Shown here piece by piece: positions 54,305 to 63,369 of a stretch of 64,000 nucleotides of DNA; the stretch's first letter is position 1, and the number at the start of each line of letters is the position of its first letter. Made by a program: the position numbers and the translations under genes. The notes below the pieces were generated by a model. It saw only the letters and a list, made by a program, of their open reading frames with translations, was not told where the DNA came from and did no database searches. Source of the stretch: Saprospiraceae bacterium (GTDB taxonomy: Bacteria > Bacteroidota > Bacteroidia > Chitinophagales > Saprospiraceae); assembly GCA_016708265.1 (NCBI GenBank), contig JADJGA010000012.1:903001-967000 (forward strand). The letters run 5' to 3'.

Positions 54305-55987
54305 TTAAAACATAAATCTTAAACCGATACTGGCACCCTGACCCATTCTTTCGGGGAAAATACCTTTGTAATCGAAATTTTCATCTAGAACCACTTTGTC
54401 TTTATCCATTTTCTTTGAACTTATTAAATAATTATAGTGATATGACCACAATATCTGAGTTCTATAGGAAAGATTTAATCCTACTCTGATACCCCCCTCA
54501 ACAAAGTCTGATTCAATCTGATCTTCGGATTCATCCTGCTCTGCAAATTCAAGTCCGTATCCAAGGTATGGACCCCAGTGAATAAATTTTAGAGGATAGA
54601 AATCTTTATTCAGACCAAGACTTACCCTTGTAAAAGTATATTCATTTTCAATAGATTCATAAAAATACTTACCCGAACCATAACCTCCGTCAATGTAAAG
54701 CTTTAATGAAGTCAAACCTTTCCCTGACTTTCCTTTACCCACAAGATCACCCATAAATTTTGAAATATAAAATTCAAGCCTTGCAGTCGCTCCTGTCAAT
54801 CCTTCATAATTGTAGCCAAGGTACAGATTCAGTCCTGCATCATTTTTTTGCTCCAGGTACATACCCATTTTATCTACTTTTCTGCCTGCAATCTGATAAA
54901 AAAGGGAAGGATCAGATTCACCTGAAGTTATTGTCCGGTTATCAACTACTTTCATTGATTTCACAACTGCTATTCTTTTTGGGTAAACTGTTCCGTCTTT
55001 CTTCATCCTGTTTTCAAAAACAAAATATCGCTGATCAAAACCAAGCCCTTCTTTTTTACCTATCTTAGAGGCTATAGGTCTTGTATCCATGACCATAGCT
55101 TTTACTCTTAATTCCTGATTTTTGTTCTCAATCTGCCCTGAAATGTTCTCAAGAGTAGTTTTCACAAGGTCATCCATTAATTCCTCCTGTGACTTTTGCT
55201 TTACCGACGAATTTGTGCTAGATGGATTGGTCTGACTGGCTTCAACTTCTGTATAATGATTTGAAACTACTTCAAAGGAAAAATCTGCATTATCAAAATC
55301 ATTTTTCTTTTTGTTTTTGTCAGGGTCTGTGTCTGAAATCCAGTATTTCTGGAAGAATTCAGATGCAACTGCCTCGCCAAACTCCAGCTTATATAAGTAG
55401 CATCGTACTTTTGCTTTAAAACCGTTGCTCAATCTTTTGTCAGCCGGAATTTCTTTCCGAACATAGTATTCTTCCATCGTCATTACATCAAAGAAATCAA
55501 ATACCATAATATAGGACTGATTCACCAGTTTTAAACCCATATCCATCAGGGTGGCAGTTCCCCGTTTTGAGGATGATGCAATAATTAAGTCATTATCATT
55601 AGCATTGTACAAGCCTCTTTCTTTAAGTATTTCAGTGTTGAATGTACCATCAGGCTGCCGGTTGAACCAAATTGATAGTATCTTTTGTCCAATCTTTTGC
55701 TCCTTTAAGCTATTAATAATATTTTGGTCAGGTATAAAATACATGAACTCCAGCCCTTTTGTAACAGGAATTCTTTTAAAATTCGGAGCAAGTATATTTT
55801 TATCAGCTATGTTAAAAAAATATTTTTCCGGAGGTTGAATTTTAGAAAAAGAATTTGAAAGTATCTGACTATGATTTTCTTTAAAATCGAAAGATAAGAT
55901 AGTCATTGCGCTCCTGTCATAAACCGCCTGGCTTATTAAGGTGGAATTAATAATTAGAATTAATGCTAACGTAATTAAGTTTTTCAT
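54305..55987 (-). CDS. Outer-membrane beta-barrel protein with large periplasmic domain
   Basis: A 560-aa protein with a signal peptide (to LISQA). Residues ~25-370 form a soluble region that includes strands around SYIMVFDFFDVMTMEEYY and FDQRYFVFENRMKKDG. From ~375 amphipathic strands follow (NLYLGYNYEGLTG, LKLYIDGGYGSGKYFY, IRVGLNLSYRTQILWSYHYNY), ending ASIGLRFMF with the terminal Phe of outer-membrane barrels. First gene of a four-gene operon and its only membrane-spanning member, so it is the likely channel or platform. Family not recognised. Confidence 0.65.
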   Translation of the reverse strand: MKNLITLALILIINSTLISQAVYDRSAMTILSFDFKENHSQILSNSFSKIQPPEKYFFNIADKNILAPNFKRIPVTKGLEFMYFIPDQNIINSLKEQKIGQKILSIWFNRQPDGTFNTEILKERGLYNANDNDLIIASSSKRGTATLMDMGLKLVNQSYIMVFDFFDVMTMEEYYVRKEIPADKRLSNGFKAKVRCYLYKLEFGEAVASEFFQKYWISDTDPDKNKKKNDFDNADFSFEVVSNHYTEVEASQTNPSSTNSSVKQKSQEELMDDLVKTTLENISGQIENKNQELRVKAMVMDTRPIASKIGKKEGLGFDQRYFVFENRMKKDGTVYPKRIAVVKSMKVVDNRTITSGESDPSLFYQIAGRKVDKMGMYLEQKNDAGLNLYLGYNYEGLTGATARLEFYISKFMGDLVGKGKSGKGLTSLKLYIDGGYGSGKYFYESIENEYTFTRVSLGLNKDFYPLKFIHWGPYLGYGLEFAEQDESEDQIESDFVEGGIRVGLNLSYRTQILWSYHYNYLISSKKMDKDKVVLDENFDYKGIFPERMGQGASIGLRFMF

Positions 55988-56084
55988 ATTCAGAATGGTT
56001 TTGTAAAGAATTATTAAAATTTGTCTTTCTGAAATATTAAAAAAAATATCCTAAAAAAATAAAATGACAACTTAAATTTTACAT

Positions 56085-56786
56085 TTAAAACTTATCAGCA
56101 GCCTTTAAAATATCTTTGTTTTTTATTCTGTATATACGTTTAATTTCAGCTTTTTCCATAGGGATGTTCATAATTCTGCAGATCACATCAAAGCTATCTT
56201 GTTTTCTCTGTCTGATTCCAAGTTTAATTTCCTTTTCTCCCTTCTTCCATTTATTTGTCCAGTATGTTCCGGCATTCATTACTTCAAAAATTGAAGGAAC
56301 AGCTTTTGAGCCTGAGGGTTTTCCATACTTTATCGAAATTATGTTAAAGAGATTTGAGTAAGGACCTTGCAATCCATCTTCGTATTGGATTGTTTTGACA
56401 CAGTTCGAAAATAATGTCAGCCCATATAATTCCCGGCTTCCATTAAAAAAATAAGTAAAGTTATAGGTGTATTTCCCTAGTTTCTGAGGATTTTTATTAA
56501 GTCTATTGACATCATTAAGGGTCATTCCAAATGATAATCTTCCAAAAGCAAGGTTTGGTATATTTTCTGAATACTCCTCGGTGATGTCAGTTTGATTAGA
56601 TGCTGAATCTTTTGAAATCAAAGTATCAGCAAGGGTATGTATTTCAGTTGAGTCTTCTGCAGATTCTGATTTTAGATTTTCTGAATTTGTATTACATGAG
56701 TAAAAGACAAAGATAAGAGATAAAATAAAAAGTGTCAGACATTGGGTTCCGGCATAGTTCAAATTTGATTTAATCAATTTTTTCAT
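56085..56786 (-). CDS. Orphan lipoprotein
   Basis: A 233-aa lipoprotein; lipobox FVFYSC puts the lipidated Cys at residue 31 after an unusually long basic N-region. A Ser/Thr/Glu-rich linker runs to ~70, then a domain opening LAFGRLSFGMTLNDVNRLN. A 'GMTLNDV' opening is typical of proteins that measure or bind small ligands, but I cannot assign a family. The 262-bp gap upstream (56787-57048) is AT-rich with no ORF. Confidence 0.6.
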   Translation of the reverse strand: MKKLIKSNLNYAGTQCLTLFILSLIFVFYSCNTNSENLKSESAEDSTEIHTLADTLISKDSASNQTDITEEYSENIPNLAFGRLSFGMTLNDVNRLNKNPQKLGKYTYNFTYFFNGSRELYGLTLFSNCVKTIQYEDGLQGPYSNLFNIISIKYGKPSGSKAVPSIFEVMNAGTYWTNKWKKGEKEIKLGIRQRKQDSFDVICRIMNIPMEKAEIKRIYRIKNKDILKAADKF

Positions 56787-57048
56787 TTCAAATTATTGAA
56801 TCAAATAAAGAATAGCTATAAATATATAAAACTAAATTAATATATATTTAGAAATAAATCAGCAATATATCTATTTTTATTATAAATTTCTATGCTCTTT
56901 TATTTTATTAAAAAAATCTAAAAAAAACAAGACAATTATTTATTATCAAAAATAATAACAATTATACTAATGATAACTTAAACTCACTTTTTTTTATTGA
57001 ATAATACAAAATTAAAACCATGATAAATAATATCTGAATTGAATCAGA

Positions 57049-57600
57049 TCAGAATCTCAAATCACCACCTCCTGATCTGCTTAAAAATATTGTACTGAAA
57101 TTTTTATCAATAAGTTCAAGTATTTTAATATTTTTCTTATTCTTAATAAAGCAACATCCGTCCTTTTTAGCAACAAGGCTTTCAATAGTCAAATTTTTTT
57201 GTTTTGCTTTAGGCTCAGTTGCTATCCAGATGTTGTTTACAGTCACTTTATAAGAACCCTGAGTTTTTTCTATTTCAAAACTTGCATTAATTGGTTTTTT
57301 GAAAATTGGTGGAATTTTAAATCTTTTATCATCCGTTATGAGCCAATTCAATTGGTAATTTACCATTACTCCCTTCAGGGTATTATCATTTTCAAGTTTA
57401 ACCTGGAATCCACCATTTGGAGTATTGAATGACTTTATTCCTTCTGCAGCTGAAGAAAAAGAAATAGGATGATTGAATTCTTTCTGGAAATATACTTTGC
57501 TATTTCTCAAGAACATATTTCCTTGTTGTGTTTCATTAAAATACTTAGGTGAGCAACTAAACAAAGCAAAAATGACAATCAGGAAAATTTGAGATTTCAT
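57049..57600 (-). CDS. Orphan lipoprotein
   Basis: A 183-aa protein with the lipobox FALFSC (Cys16). The mature part is beta-rich (FQVKLENDNTLKGVMVNYQLNWLI) and has a Cys-Cys in KKDGCCFIKNKK, ending SRSGGGDLRF. No recognisable family. Stand-alone gene between the 56085 lipoprotein and the MbnH-like gene, separated from the latter by a terminator. Confidence 0.58.
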   Translation of the reverse strand: MKSQIFLIVIFALFSCSPKYFNETQQGNMFLRNSKVYFQKEFNHPISFSSAAEGIKSFNTPNGGFQVKLENDNTLKGVMVNYQLNWLITDDKRFKIPPIFKKPINASFEIEKTQGSYKVTVNNIWIATEPKAKQKNLTIESLVAKKDGCCFIKNKKNIKILELIDKNFSTIFLSRSGGGDLRF

Positions 57601-57755
57601 AAAACTTTTATTTAAGTAATTAATATATAATCGATTTTGTTTTCAGAATATATAATGCATTTTAATTACACTACTTTATTTTAAATTCTATTCAAAAGTA
57701 CAACTTTTTAATATCAAATCAAATAATTCCAGAAATTTATAATAATTATTCACAT

Positions 57756-57792
57756 AAAAAAAGCCCCGAAATCATTTTTCAGGGCTTTTTTA
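57756..57792 (-). terminator. Terminator after the MbnH-like gene
   Basis: On the minus strand AAAAAAGCCC...GGGCTTTTTT with inner TGAAA/TTTCG pairing and a T7 run, 16 bp after the stop codon. Confidence 0.82.
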
Positions 57793-57807
57793 TATTCTCT
57801 AAGCTTT

Positions 57808-58830
57808 TTATTTTTTTATGTATTTTTCGTCGGTTAATGTATTGAGAAAGGCTATAAGTGCTTGTTTTTCCTGAGCCGTGAGCGCAATCGGCCCTAAATG
57901 CAGCATATTAGGATCCAGAGTAGGGGAGAACTGAACGTGGCCATCATAGAAATTAAGTACTTCTTCAAGAGTCTGAAATCTGCCATCATGCATATATGGG
58001 GCAGTGAGAGCAATATTTCTAAGGCTGACAGTCTTGAATTTTCCCTTGTCATTTTCATCTTTTGTAACTTCAGCATAGCCTAGTTCCGGTTTTGAGTCCA
58101 GACCATTATTATGCATCCTGTCATCTGAGAATGGTCCAACCCTGTGGCAGTGGAAACAATCTCCAACTTCGCTCATAAACAGTTCAAAACCCTGTGATTC
58201 GAGAGGAGTAAATCTTGCCTCGGCATCATTTAAATAATAAGCCCTGTCAAATTTTGAATTGACTGAAACATTGCTTCGCAAATATTGTGCAAGAGCTTTA
58301 GTTACATGTTCTGATGTGAAATCAGTGGTTCCGAAAGCATCGAAAAACTTGTTGCTATAACCAGCATCTTTCAGTTTTATTATAACATTATCCCATTTTT
58401 CATTAAATTCATTTGGATCCTGAATAGTATTAAAAATGGCTTCTTCCAACGAACTAAACTTTCCTTTCCATCCAACATGTGAACTGAAAACCATGTTTTC
58501 CAGTGACATAGTATTGGATTTCATTTTAATTCCCTTGAATCCCTCATCAAACCTGTTGTTACTTGCAAATGCCTTATCAGGATTATGGCATGATGTGCAT
58601 GATAATTGTTTGTCAGAGGATAGTAGTTTTTCAGAAAACAAAAGTTTTCCCAGTTCAACACCCTCAACTGTCATTTTATTGTCATCAGGAATATTAAGAG
58701 CAAAGTCTCTCTGAGGGATCTGTACGGAGTACTGAAAGTCAGTTGGATTGAATTTCCTGGAAGTATTCAGATCACTGGTACATGATGATAAAAATAGTAA
58801 AAAAACTCCAAAAATCAATAGATTTTTCAT
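57808..58830 (-). CDS. Di-haem cytochrome c peroxidase family lipoprotein (MbnH/MauG-like)
   Basis: A 340-aa lipoprotein (lipobox FLSSC, Cys17) with two c-haem sites, CTSCH (78-82) and CFHCH (225-229), in the bacterial cytochrome c peroxidase/MauG layout. C-terminal APYMHDGRFQTLEEVLNFYDGH is the family signature. Directly downstream of an MbnP-like gene. In the Methylosinus system MbnH oxidises a Trp of MbnP to kynurenine to make a copper site, so this is most likely its protein-modifying partner rather than a plain peroxidase (inference from pairing). It has its own promoter in the 91-bp gap. Confidence 0.83.
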   Translation of the reverse strand: MKNLLIFGVFLLFLSSCTSDLNTSRKFNPTDFQYSVQIPQRDFALNIPDDNKMTVEGVELGKLLFSEKLLSSDKQLSCTSCHNPDKAFASNNRFDEGFKGIKMKSNTMSLENMVFSSHVGWKGKFSSLEEAIFNTIQDPNEFNEKWDNVIIKLKDAGYSNKFFDAFGTTDFTSEHVTKALAQYLRSNVSVNSKFDRAYYLNDAEARFTPLESQGFELFMSEVGDCFHCHRVGPFSDDRMHNNGLDSKPELGYAEVTKDENDKGKFKTVSLRNIALTAPYMHDGRFQTLEEVLNFYDGHVQFSPTLDPNMLHLGPIALTAQEKQALIAFLNTLTDEKYIKK

Positions 58831-58882
58831 ATGATTAAATTTTAATTTATATAATTATACGTTACTTAATTCAATTTCTTTT

Positions 58883-58914
58883 CAAAGTTACAATATTTTA
58901 GTAATATTTCCAAA
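58883..58914 (-). promoter_or_regulatory. Promoter of the MbnH-like gene
   Basis: On the minus strand TTTG (58911-58914) and TAACTTTG (58883-58890) are 20 bp apart: a near-perfect Bacteroidota promoter within the gap after the MbnP-like gene. Start near 58876. Confidence 0.65.
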
Positions 58915-58921
58915 AAATAAA

Positions 58922-59743
58922 TTATTTTCTTTTTATTATTTCAGCTTTTTCAATTGTATAAACACTTTTACCATTTGCTTTAAGAATATCCTGAGCTTCC
59001 TGGTTTTTCATAATACCTTTACCAAATTTATGAAAATCATAAATAATATCATTATCTATCCATTTGCTCATATCCATCACCAGATTTATTGAAAGTGTAT
59101 CTCCTGCCATTAAATCGAGTGGTGTAAAATCAAGTTTAGTGACTTTAATAAAATTGTCATTTCCATTTGTCGGCCCTGTATGCAATTTGAATGATAAAGT
59201 GTCTTTGCCAATGACATAAAACCCTTCATACTTCATATGATGATATTGACCATCTTGCTGCCATGGCCAGTACATATCAAGGTATTCCTTGACTTCATTA
59301 GGCAGGCTGTGAGGCTCCATTCCACCAATCGGTCTGTTATAAGTCTCGTCAAGTCCGTGAATAAAAGACATGCCGCTGTATTTGCCAGCAGGGATATTGC
59401 TTAATATCAGTGTTTTAGTATCTTTATAAGCATCTGCAGTTTCAACATAGTGAAATGTGTCAATCCTAAGTGCTTCTGAAGTATCTATATAAAATGCGAA
59501 CTCTGATAAAAAATATCTTAATGTTTTTATATCGTAAGGATAACCTGCTTTTGACTTATAGATCATTTCATTCATTTTAAATTCCTGATCTCCAACTTTA
59601 TGATCCAGGATGATCTTAATTACAGCAGAAGAAGGATTTATTTTGTTTGATTCTGTTCCCTGGTCTTTGCAGGAAATAAAAAAAAGGATCATTATTGGGA
59701 TAATAAAAATCCGGAACTTTGAAAGTATAATTGATGATTTCAT
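58922..59743 (-). CDS. MbnP-like copper-binding lipoprotein
   Basis: A 273-aa lipoprotein (lipobox FFISC, Cys25). It follows the MbnP family pattern: RYFLSEFAFYI near 75-85, HGLDETYNRP, then DMYWPWQQDGQYHHMKYEGFY with Trp159 and Trp161 and a His pair. In studied MbnP one Trp is converted to kynurenine by the partner di-haem enzyme and helps bind Cu(I). The pairing with a MauG-family gene 91 bp downstream strongly supports this. No methanobactin genes are in the window. Likely periplasmic-face copper capture. Confidence 0.8.
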   Translation of the reverse strand: MKSSIILSKFRIFIIPIMILFFISCKDQGTESNKINPSSAVIKIILDHKVGDQEFKMNEMIYKSKAGYPYDIKTLRYFLSEFAFYIDTSEALRIDTFHYVETADAYKDTKTLILSNIPAGKYSGMSFIHGLDETYNRPIGGMEPHSLPNEVKEYLDMYWPWQQDGQYHHMKYEGFYVIGKDTLSFKLHTGPTNGNDNFIKVTKLDFTPLDLMAGDTLSINLVMDMSKWIDNDIIYDFHKFGKGIMKNQEAQDILKANGKSVYTIEKAEIIKRK

Positions 59744-59863
59744 ATCTAGAAAAAGTTTGTTACATTTTAAACGATGGTTAATATTAAATGGTATCCAAAA
59801 TCATACCATTCTGATTTAAATCATTAATAATGATGCATAAACCTTATGAAATGCTTCAAATCA

Positions 59864-62800
59864 TTACCTGGCACCTAGTTTTACATTGATTTTCATTATT
59901 TCTACTCCTCTTTTAATGGTAAGTATTACTTCATCTCCAGGTGAAAACTTCTTAAGTTCAGCAGAATATTGTTTGAGATCAATTATATCTGTTTCGTTTA
60001 TTCTGACTATGACATCATCTTTTAAAAGACCTCCTTTTTCTCCGGCACTGCCAGCACTTACTGAACCGACTTTCATACCTTGACCGTTGTATGAGAAATC
60101 AGGCATAGCTCCCGTTGAAGCACTTCTCTTAAGGTTAGGATCATTTGATTTAACACTATTGTCCTGTGTTCCGGTAAAATTCATTGGTTCCTTCCTGTCA
60201 CTCAGATATTCTATAACCTCTTTTACGACAGCTGCTATTTTTACCATTCCTTCATAATCAATTTTATCAGGTGTATCTGTGGGTTTATGATAATCTTCAT
60301 TTGGACCGGCAAAAATCTGAACAGCAGGTATTCCATTTTCAATAAATGCCTTCTGATCACTTGCATCCATGTCTTTTTCCACTATTTCACTTCTCACCCC
60401 TGTGGTATAATCAGTTCCCATGAAAATGAATTTCCATTCCCTGGCAGAATTTGCATTAAGAACAAGCAGTTTTTTGTCAAATAGTCTCCCATCTGTATCC
60501 AGATTTACATTAGCAAAGGGGCTGCCATTGATCAAAGAACTGAAATTTTTAACAAAGTATCTTGAACCAACAAGTCCCGCTTCTTCTCCGGTAAATGCAA
60601 CAAATATTATTGTTCTGGCTGGTTTCAATGTATTGCCAAATGTTTTTGCCAATTCAAGCATTATTGATACACCGCTTGCATTATCATCAGCTCCGAAATG
60701 GATTTTTCCCTCGTTACCTGGTCTCACATCTGGCCATCCCATTCCCAGATGGTCATAATGAGCCGAAAGCACTACCAATTGTTCTGATAATTTTGGATCA
60801 ATACCCTCAATAATTCCGACAACATTTTTAAGTTTCATCTGTCCTTTTTCAGGAAATGTATGAGTGAATTCCTGAAAATATGATGAATTCAAGGGTTTTA
60901 ATCCGTATTGTCTGAACAGATCAGCGATATATTCTGCTGCTTTATCAAGTTCAGGAGTACCCAATCCTCTTCCGTTCATTTCAGGTGAAGCAAGATGTTC
61001 CACATGGTCTTTCATTCTTGTTTTTGAAAAAACAGGTTTTAATTCACCGAGAGCTTTCCTCTTTTCAGGTACTGATTGCACTTGCAGTGAATTATCAATA
61101 GTCCTGCTCAATGGTGATTTTATCACTTCCCATTGTCCTTTCAGTACATTTACCGGTTCATCTCCCTCAAATCCAAGGTAGCTGTATTTCCCATAGTGAG
61201 GCAGTTTCCTTATCAGGCCATCTACTGCAGTTTTATTGCTTAATTCAATAAATGCCAATTGCTTATTGTGATTTTCCGGTTCAAAAACTGTTACTATCAG
61301 TTCTTTGGCAATGCTTGATTGTTTATCAGAAATTAAATTCTTTAATTCAGATGGTAAAAAATCATTATAGGTATTAAGTTGATTTTCAATTAAATGATAA
61401 AATTTATTAGTTCTTCCAAAAATCCAGCCTGTTTCCGTTTCAGGAATTCCGGCAATTTCATTGTCGAAGACTATTTTGTAGCTATCATTGTCGCTCTTGA
61501 TCCATTTTTCTGCAAATTCGATGTATAATTCCTTTTGTGATGTTGAAACATCCGAAGGAAGAATTATCAGGTTTTGCCTGCTTGCCAGTATTTTTGAAAG
61601 GGCAGGTGGAACTTCATCAGGATCAACTGTCCGGAAAAGATCATAATATGGGTCAATTTCCAGCTTTACAGGATTTCCTTTTAAATTGAAAGAAAAGCTT
61701 TTAGTTCCCTGGTTCAAATTAACAGTTTCTTTCTGTGTTCCCTGGCTTGTTGTAATATAAACCGGTATTTCAAGATCATAAATAGCAGCTTTTTGTATTT
61801 GCTGAATTTCAATACTTAACTGGCCATTTTGATTCATTTCAGCATTTGATAGAAGCAATTCAGGAGCTCCGGGTTTTTCTATCCATAAGTTGAAAAATTC
61901 AACCAGATCCTTGTCTGTAAATTTTTGCATCGAATTTCTAATGTCGGCAAATCCGGCTTTTGCATATTTATGATTTGAGTAAAAATCACGTAATCCTTTC
62001 AAAAAATTCTCATCTCCAATACTATTCCTGAGCATATGAAAAAACATTAAGGACTTGCCGTATCCGATAGCTTCACTGCTGGCATCATGTCTTGAAGAAA
62101 ATTTTGAAAGTGGAAAGTCATTATGATCATTCACAAAATCTGCATATTTTTGAAGAGTTGATCTTCTGTATTCCGCTGCCTGTTCTCTTTGTTCCTTTAT
62201 AAGGTGATCAGCCAGGTATGCTGTCAGGCCCTCACACCAGTTTCCTGTCTCAAAATCAATATAAACGCTATTTCCCCACCAGTTGTGCAGCAGTTCATGT
62301 GGGTATGACGAATGAAGAATAAAAGGAAATCTGATTATCTTTTCGCCCAGTAGAGTAAATGAAGGCATACCGTAGCCGGTTTCCCAGAAATTTTCTATCA
62401 GAGCAAATTTAGAATAAGGAAATTTGCCTATCATTTCTTCATACATGCTCATGTATTGCTCTGTTACTTCAAGGTATTTGCCTGCCAATGCATCATCTTT
62501 GGTACGGAGAAATGCCATGGATGCCACTCCATTGTTCATGAATGCAGAATACTCATGAAATTTTGCAGCAATCAGAAAAATCTCTTCCTGTGGTTCAGGA
62601 CTAGACCATTTATCGATATGCTTGCCTTTTGACTCTTCATGAATAGTCCTTTGACCCTGTGATACAGAAGACCAGCCATCAGGTAAATTCACTTTCATGT
62701 CAAAAGAAAAATAAGCATCTGATATTGTGGGAATCCAAAATGTACTTCCTGCCAGGTACACTCCAGTATCACTTATAATTCCGGGTGATTCACTGAAACC

Positions 62801-63214
62801 CCTCTGATAATTTTCCATGCTCTGCTCAATCGGTGATTCTATTTTTCCATGATATTTTATCGAGAAATTCCTCTCCCCACTATTAAGTCTGATCTGCCAT
62901 TTATTAAGTTTAACATTTGAAGGTTTATCAATATCATCTCTGTCCATGCCTACATCTGGTGATTTTGCCTGACTTTTGAGAAGTATTATTTTTATGTTTT
63001 TACTTGTGGAATAAATGTTTAGAGATGAATTTAATTCGAACACAATTGTCTCATCACCTTCTTTATTAAGTCTGATATTGTCTTCAACATCAATAAATGA
63101 ACTGGAGGGATCAAGAGTTGCACTGACACTATGATGTATCAATTTATCCTGGCTATATAAAGTTTGTAATGTTCCAAATATAAAAATCACCAGGAATAGT
63201 CGCATTTTTGTCAT
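59864..63214 (-). CDS. Triple-fusion protease: M1 aminopeptidase + M28 peptidase + PDZ
   Basis: A 1116-aa exported protein with a signal peptide (to TLYSQ). The M1 domain (~25-530) has zinc motif PHELLHNWWG (~305) and WCEGLTAYLADH with the third ligand. A linker domain follows (~540-700). The M28 aminopeptidase (~735-1020) has all five metal-site motifs: SAHYDHLG, GADDNASG, FTGEEAGLVGS, NLDTDGR and EDYHKPTDTPDKID. A C-terminal PDZ domain (~1035-1115, SAGEKGGLLKDDVIVRINETDI) ends the chain. Both catalytic sites look intact. No T9SS tail. Most members of each family have one domain, so this is an unusual bifunctional exopeptidase, probably periplasmic. Confidence 0.88.
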   Translation of the reverse strand: MTKMRLFLVIFIFGTLQTLYSQDKLIHHSVSATLDPSSSFIDVEDNIRLNKEGDETIVFELNSSLNIYSTSKNIKIILLKSQAKSPDVGMDRDDIDKPSNVKLNKWQIRLNSGERNFSIKYHGKIESPIEQSMENYQRGFSESPGIISDTGVYLAGSTFWIPTISDAYFSFDMKVNLPDGWSSVSQGQRTIHEESKGKHIDKWSSPEPQEEIFLIAAKFHEYSAFMNNGVASMAFLRTKDDALAGKYLEVTEQYMSMYEEMIGKFPYSKFALIENFWETGYGMPSFTLLGEKIIRFPFILHSSYPHELLHNWWGNSVYIDFETGNWCEGLTAYLADHLIKEQREQAAEYRRSTLQKYADFVNDHNDFPLSKFSSRHDASSEAIGYGKSLMFFHMLRNSIGDENFLKGLRDFYSNHKYAKAGFADIRNSMQKFTDKDLVEFFNLWIEKPGAPELLLSNAEMNQNGQLSIEIQQIQKAAIYDLEIPVYITTSQGTQKETVNLNQGTKSFSFNLKGNPVKLEIDPYYDLFRTVDPDEVPPALSKILASRQNLIILPSDVSTSQKELYIEFAEKWIKSDNDSYKIVFDNEIAGIPETETGWIFGRTNKFYHLIENQLNTYNDFLPSELKNLISDKQSSIAKELIVTVFEPENHNKQLAFIELSNKTAVDGLIRKLPHYGKYSYLGFEGDEPVNVLKGQWEVIKSPLSRTIDNSLQVQSVPEKRKALGELKPVFSKTRMKDHVEHLASPEMNGRGLGTPELDKAAEYIADLFRQYGLKPLNSSYFQEFTHTFPEKGQMKLKNVVGIIEGIDPKLSEQLVVLSAHYDHLGMGWPDVRPGNEGKIHFGADDNASGVSIMLELAKTFGNTLKPARTIIFVAFTGEEAGLVGSRYFVKNFSSLINGSPFANVNLDTDGRLFDKKLLVLNANSAREWKFIFMGTDYTTGVRSEIVEKDMDASDQKAFIENGIPAVQIFAGPNEDYHKPTDTPDKIDYEGMVKIAAVVKEVIEYLSDRKEPMNFTGTQDNSVKSNDPNLKRSASTGAMPDFSYNGQGMKVGSVSAGSAGEKGGLLKDDVIVRINETDIIDLKQYSAELKKFSPGDEVILTIKRGVEIMKINVKLGAR

Positions 63215-63369
63215 GATATAAATTAGTTTTTAAGCATTATAGAAATAATGGATAAATATTTAGTTTATTTTTTTTGCAAAAATTCGTTTTAATATCTACT
63301 TATGAAAAAGACTTTCTATCAATAATTAAGACATTTAAGTAAAAGCATTTAAAAAAGCTATCCAAAAAT

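Noticed and set aside
57808..58830. Plain cytochrome c peroxidase detoxifying H2O2
   Set aside because: Possible by family, but the adjacent MbnP-like gene makes the MbnH-type role more likely; kept as an alternative.
60420..60758. 112-codon plus-strand ORF opposite the M28 domain
   Set aside because: Antisense shadow of a strongly conserved peptidase domain; no domain or promoter of its own.
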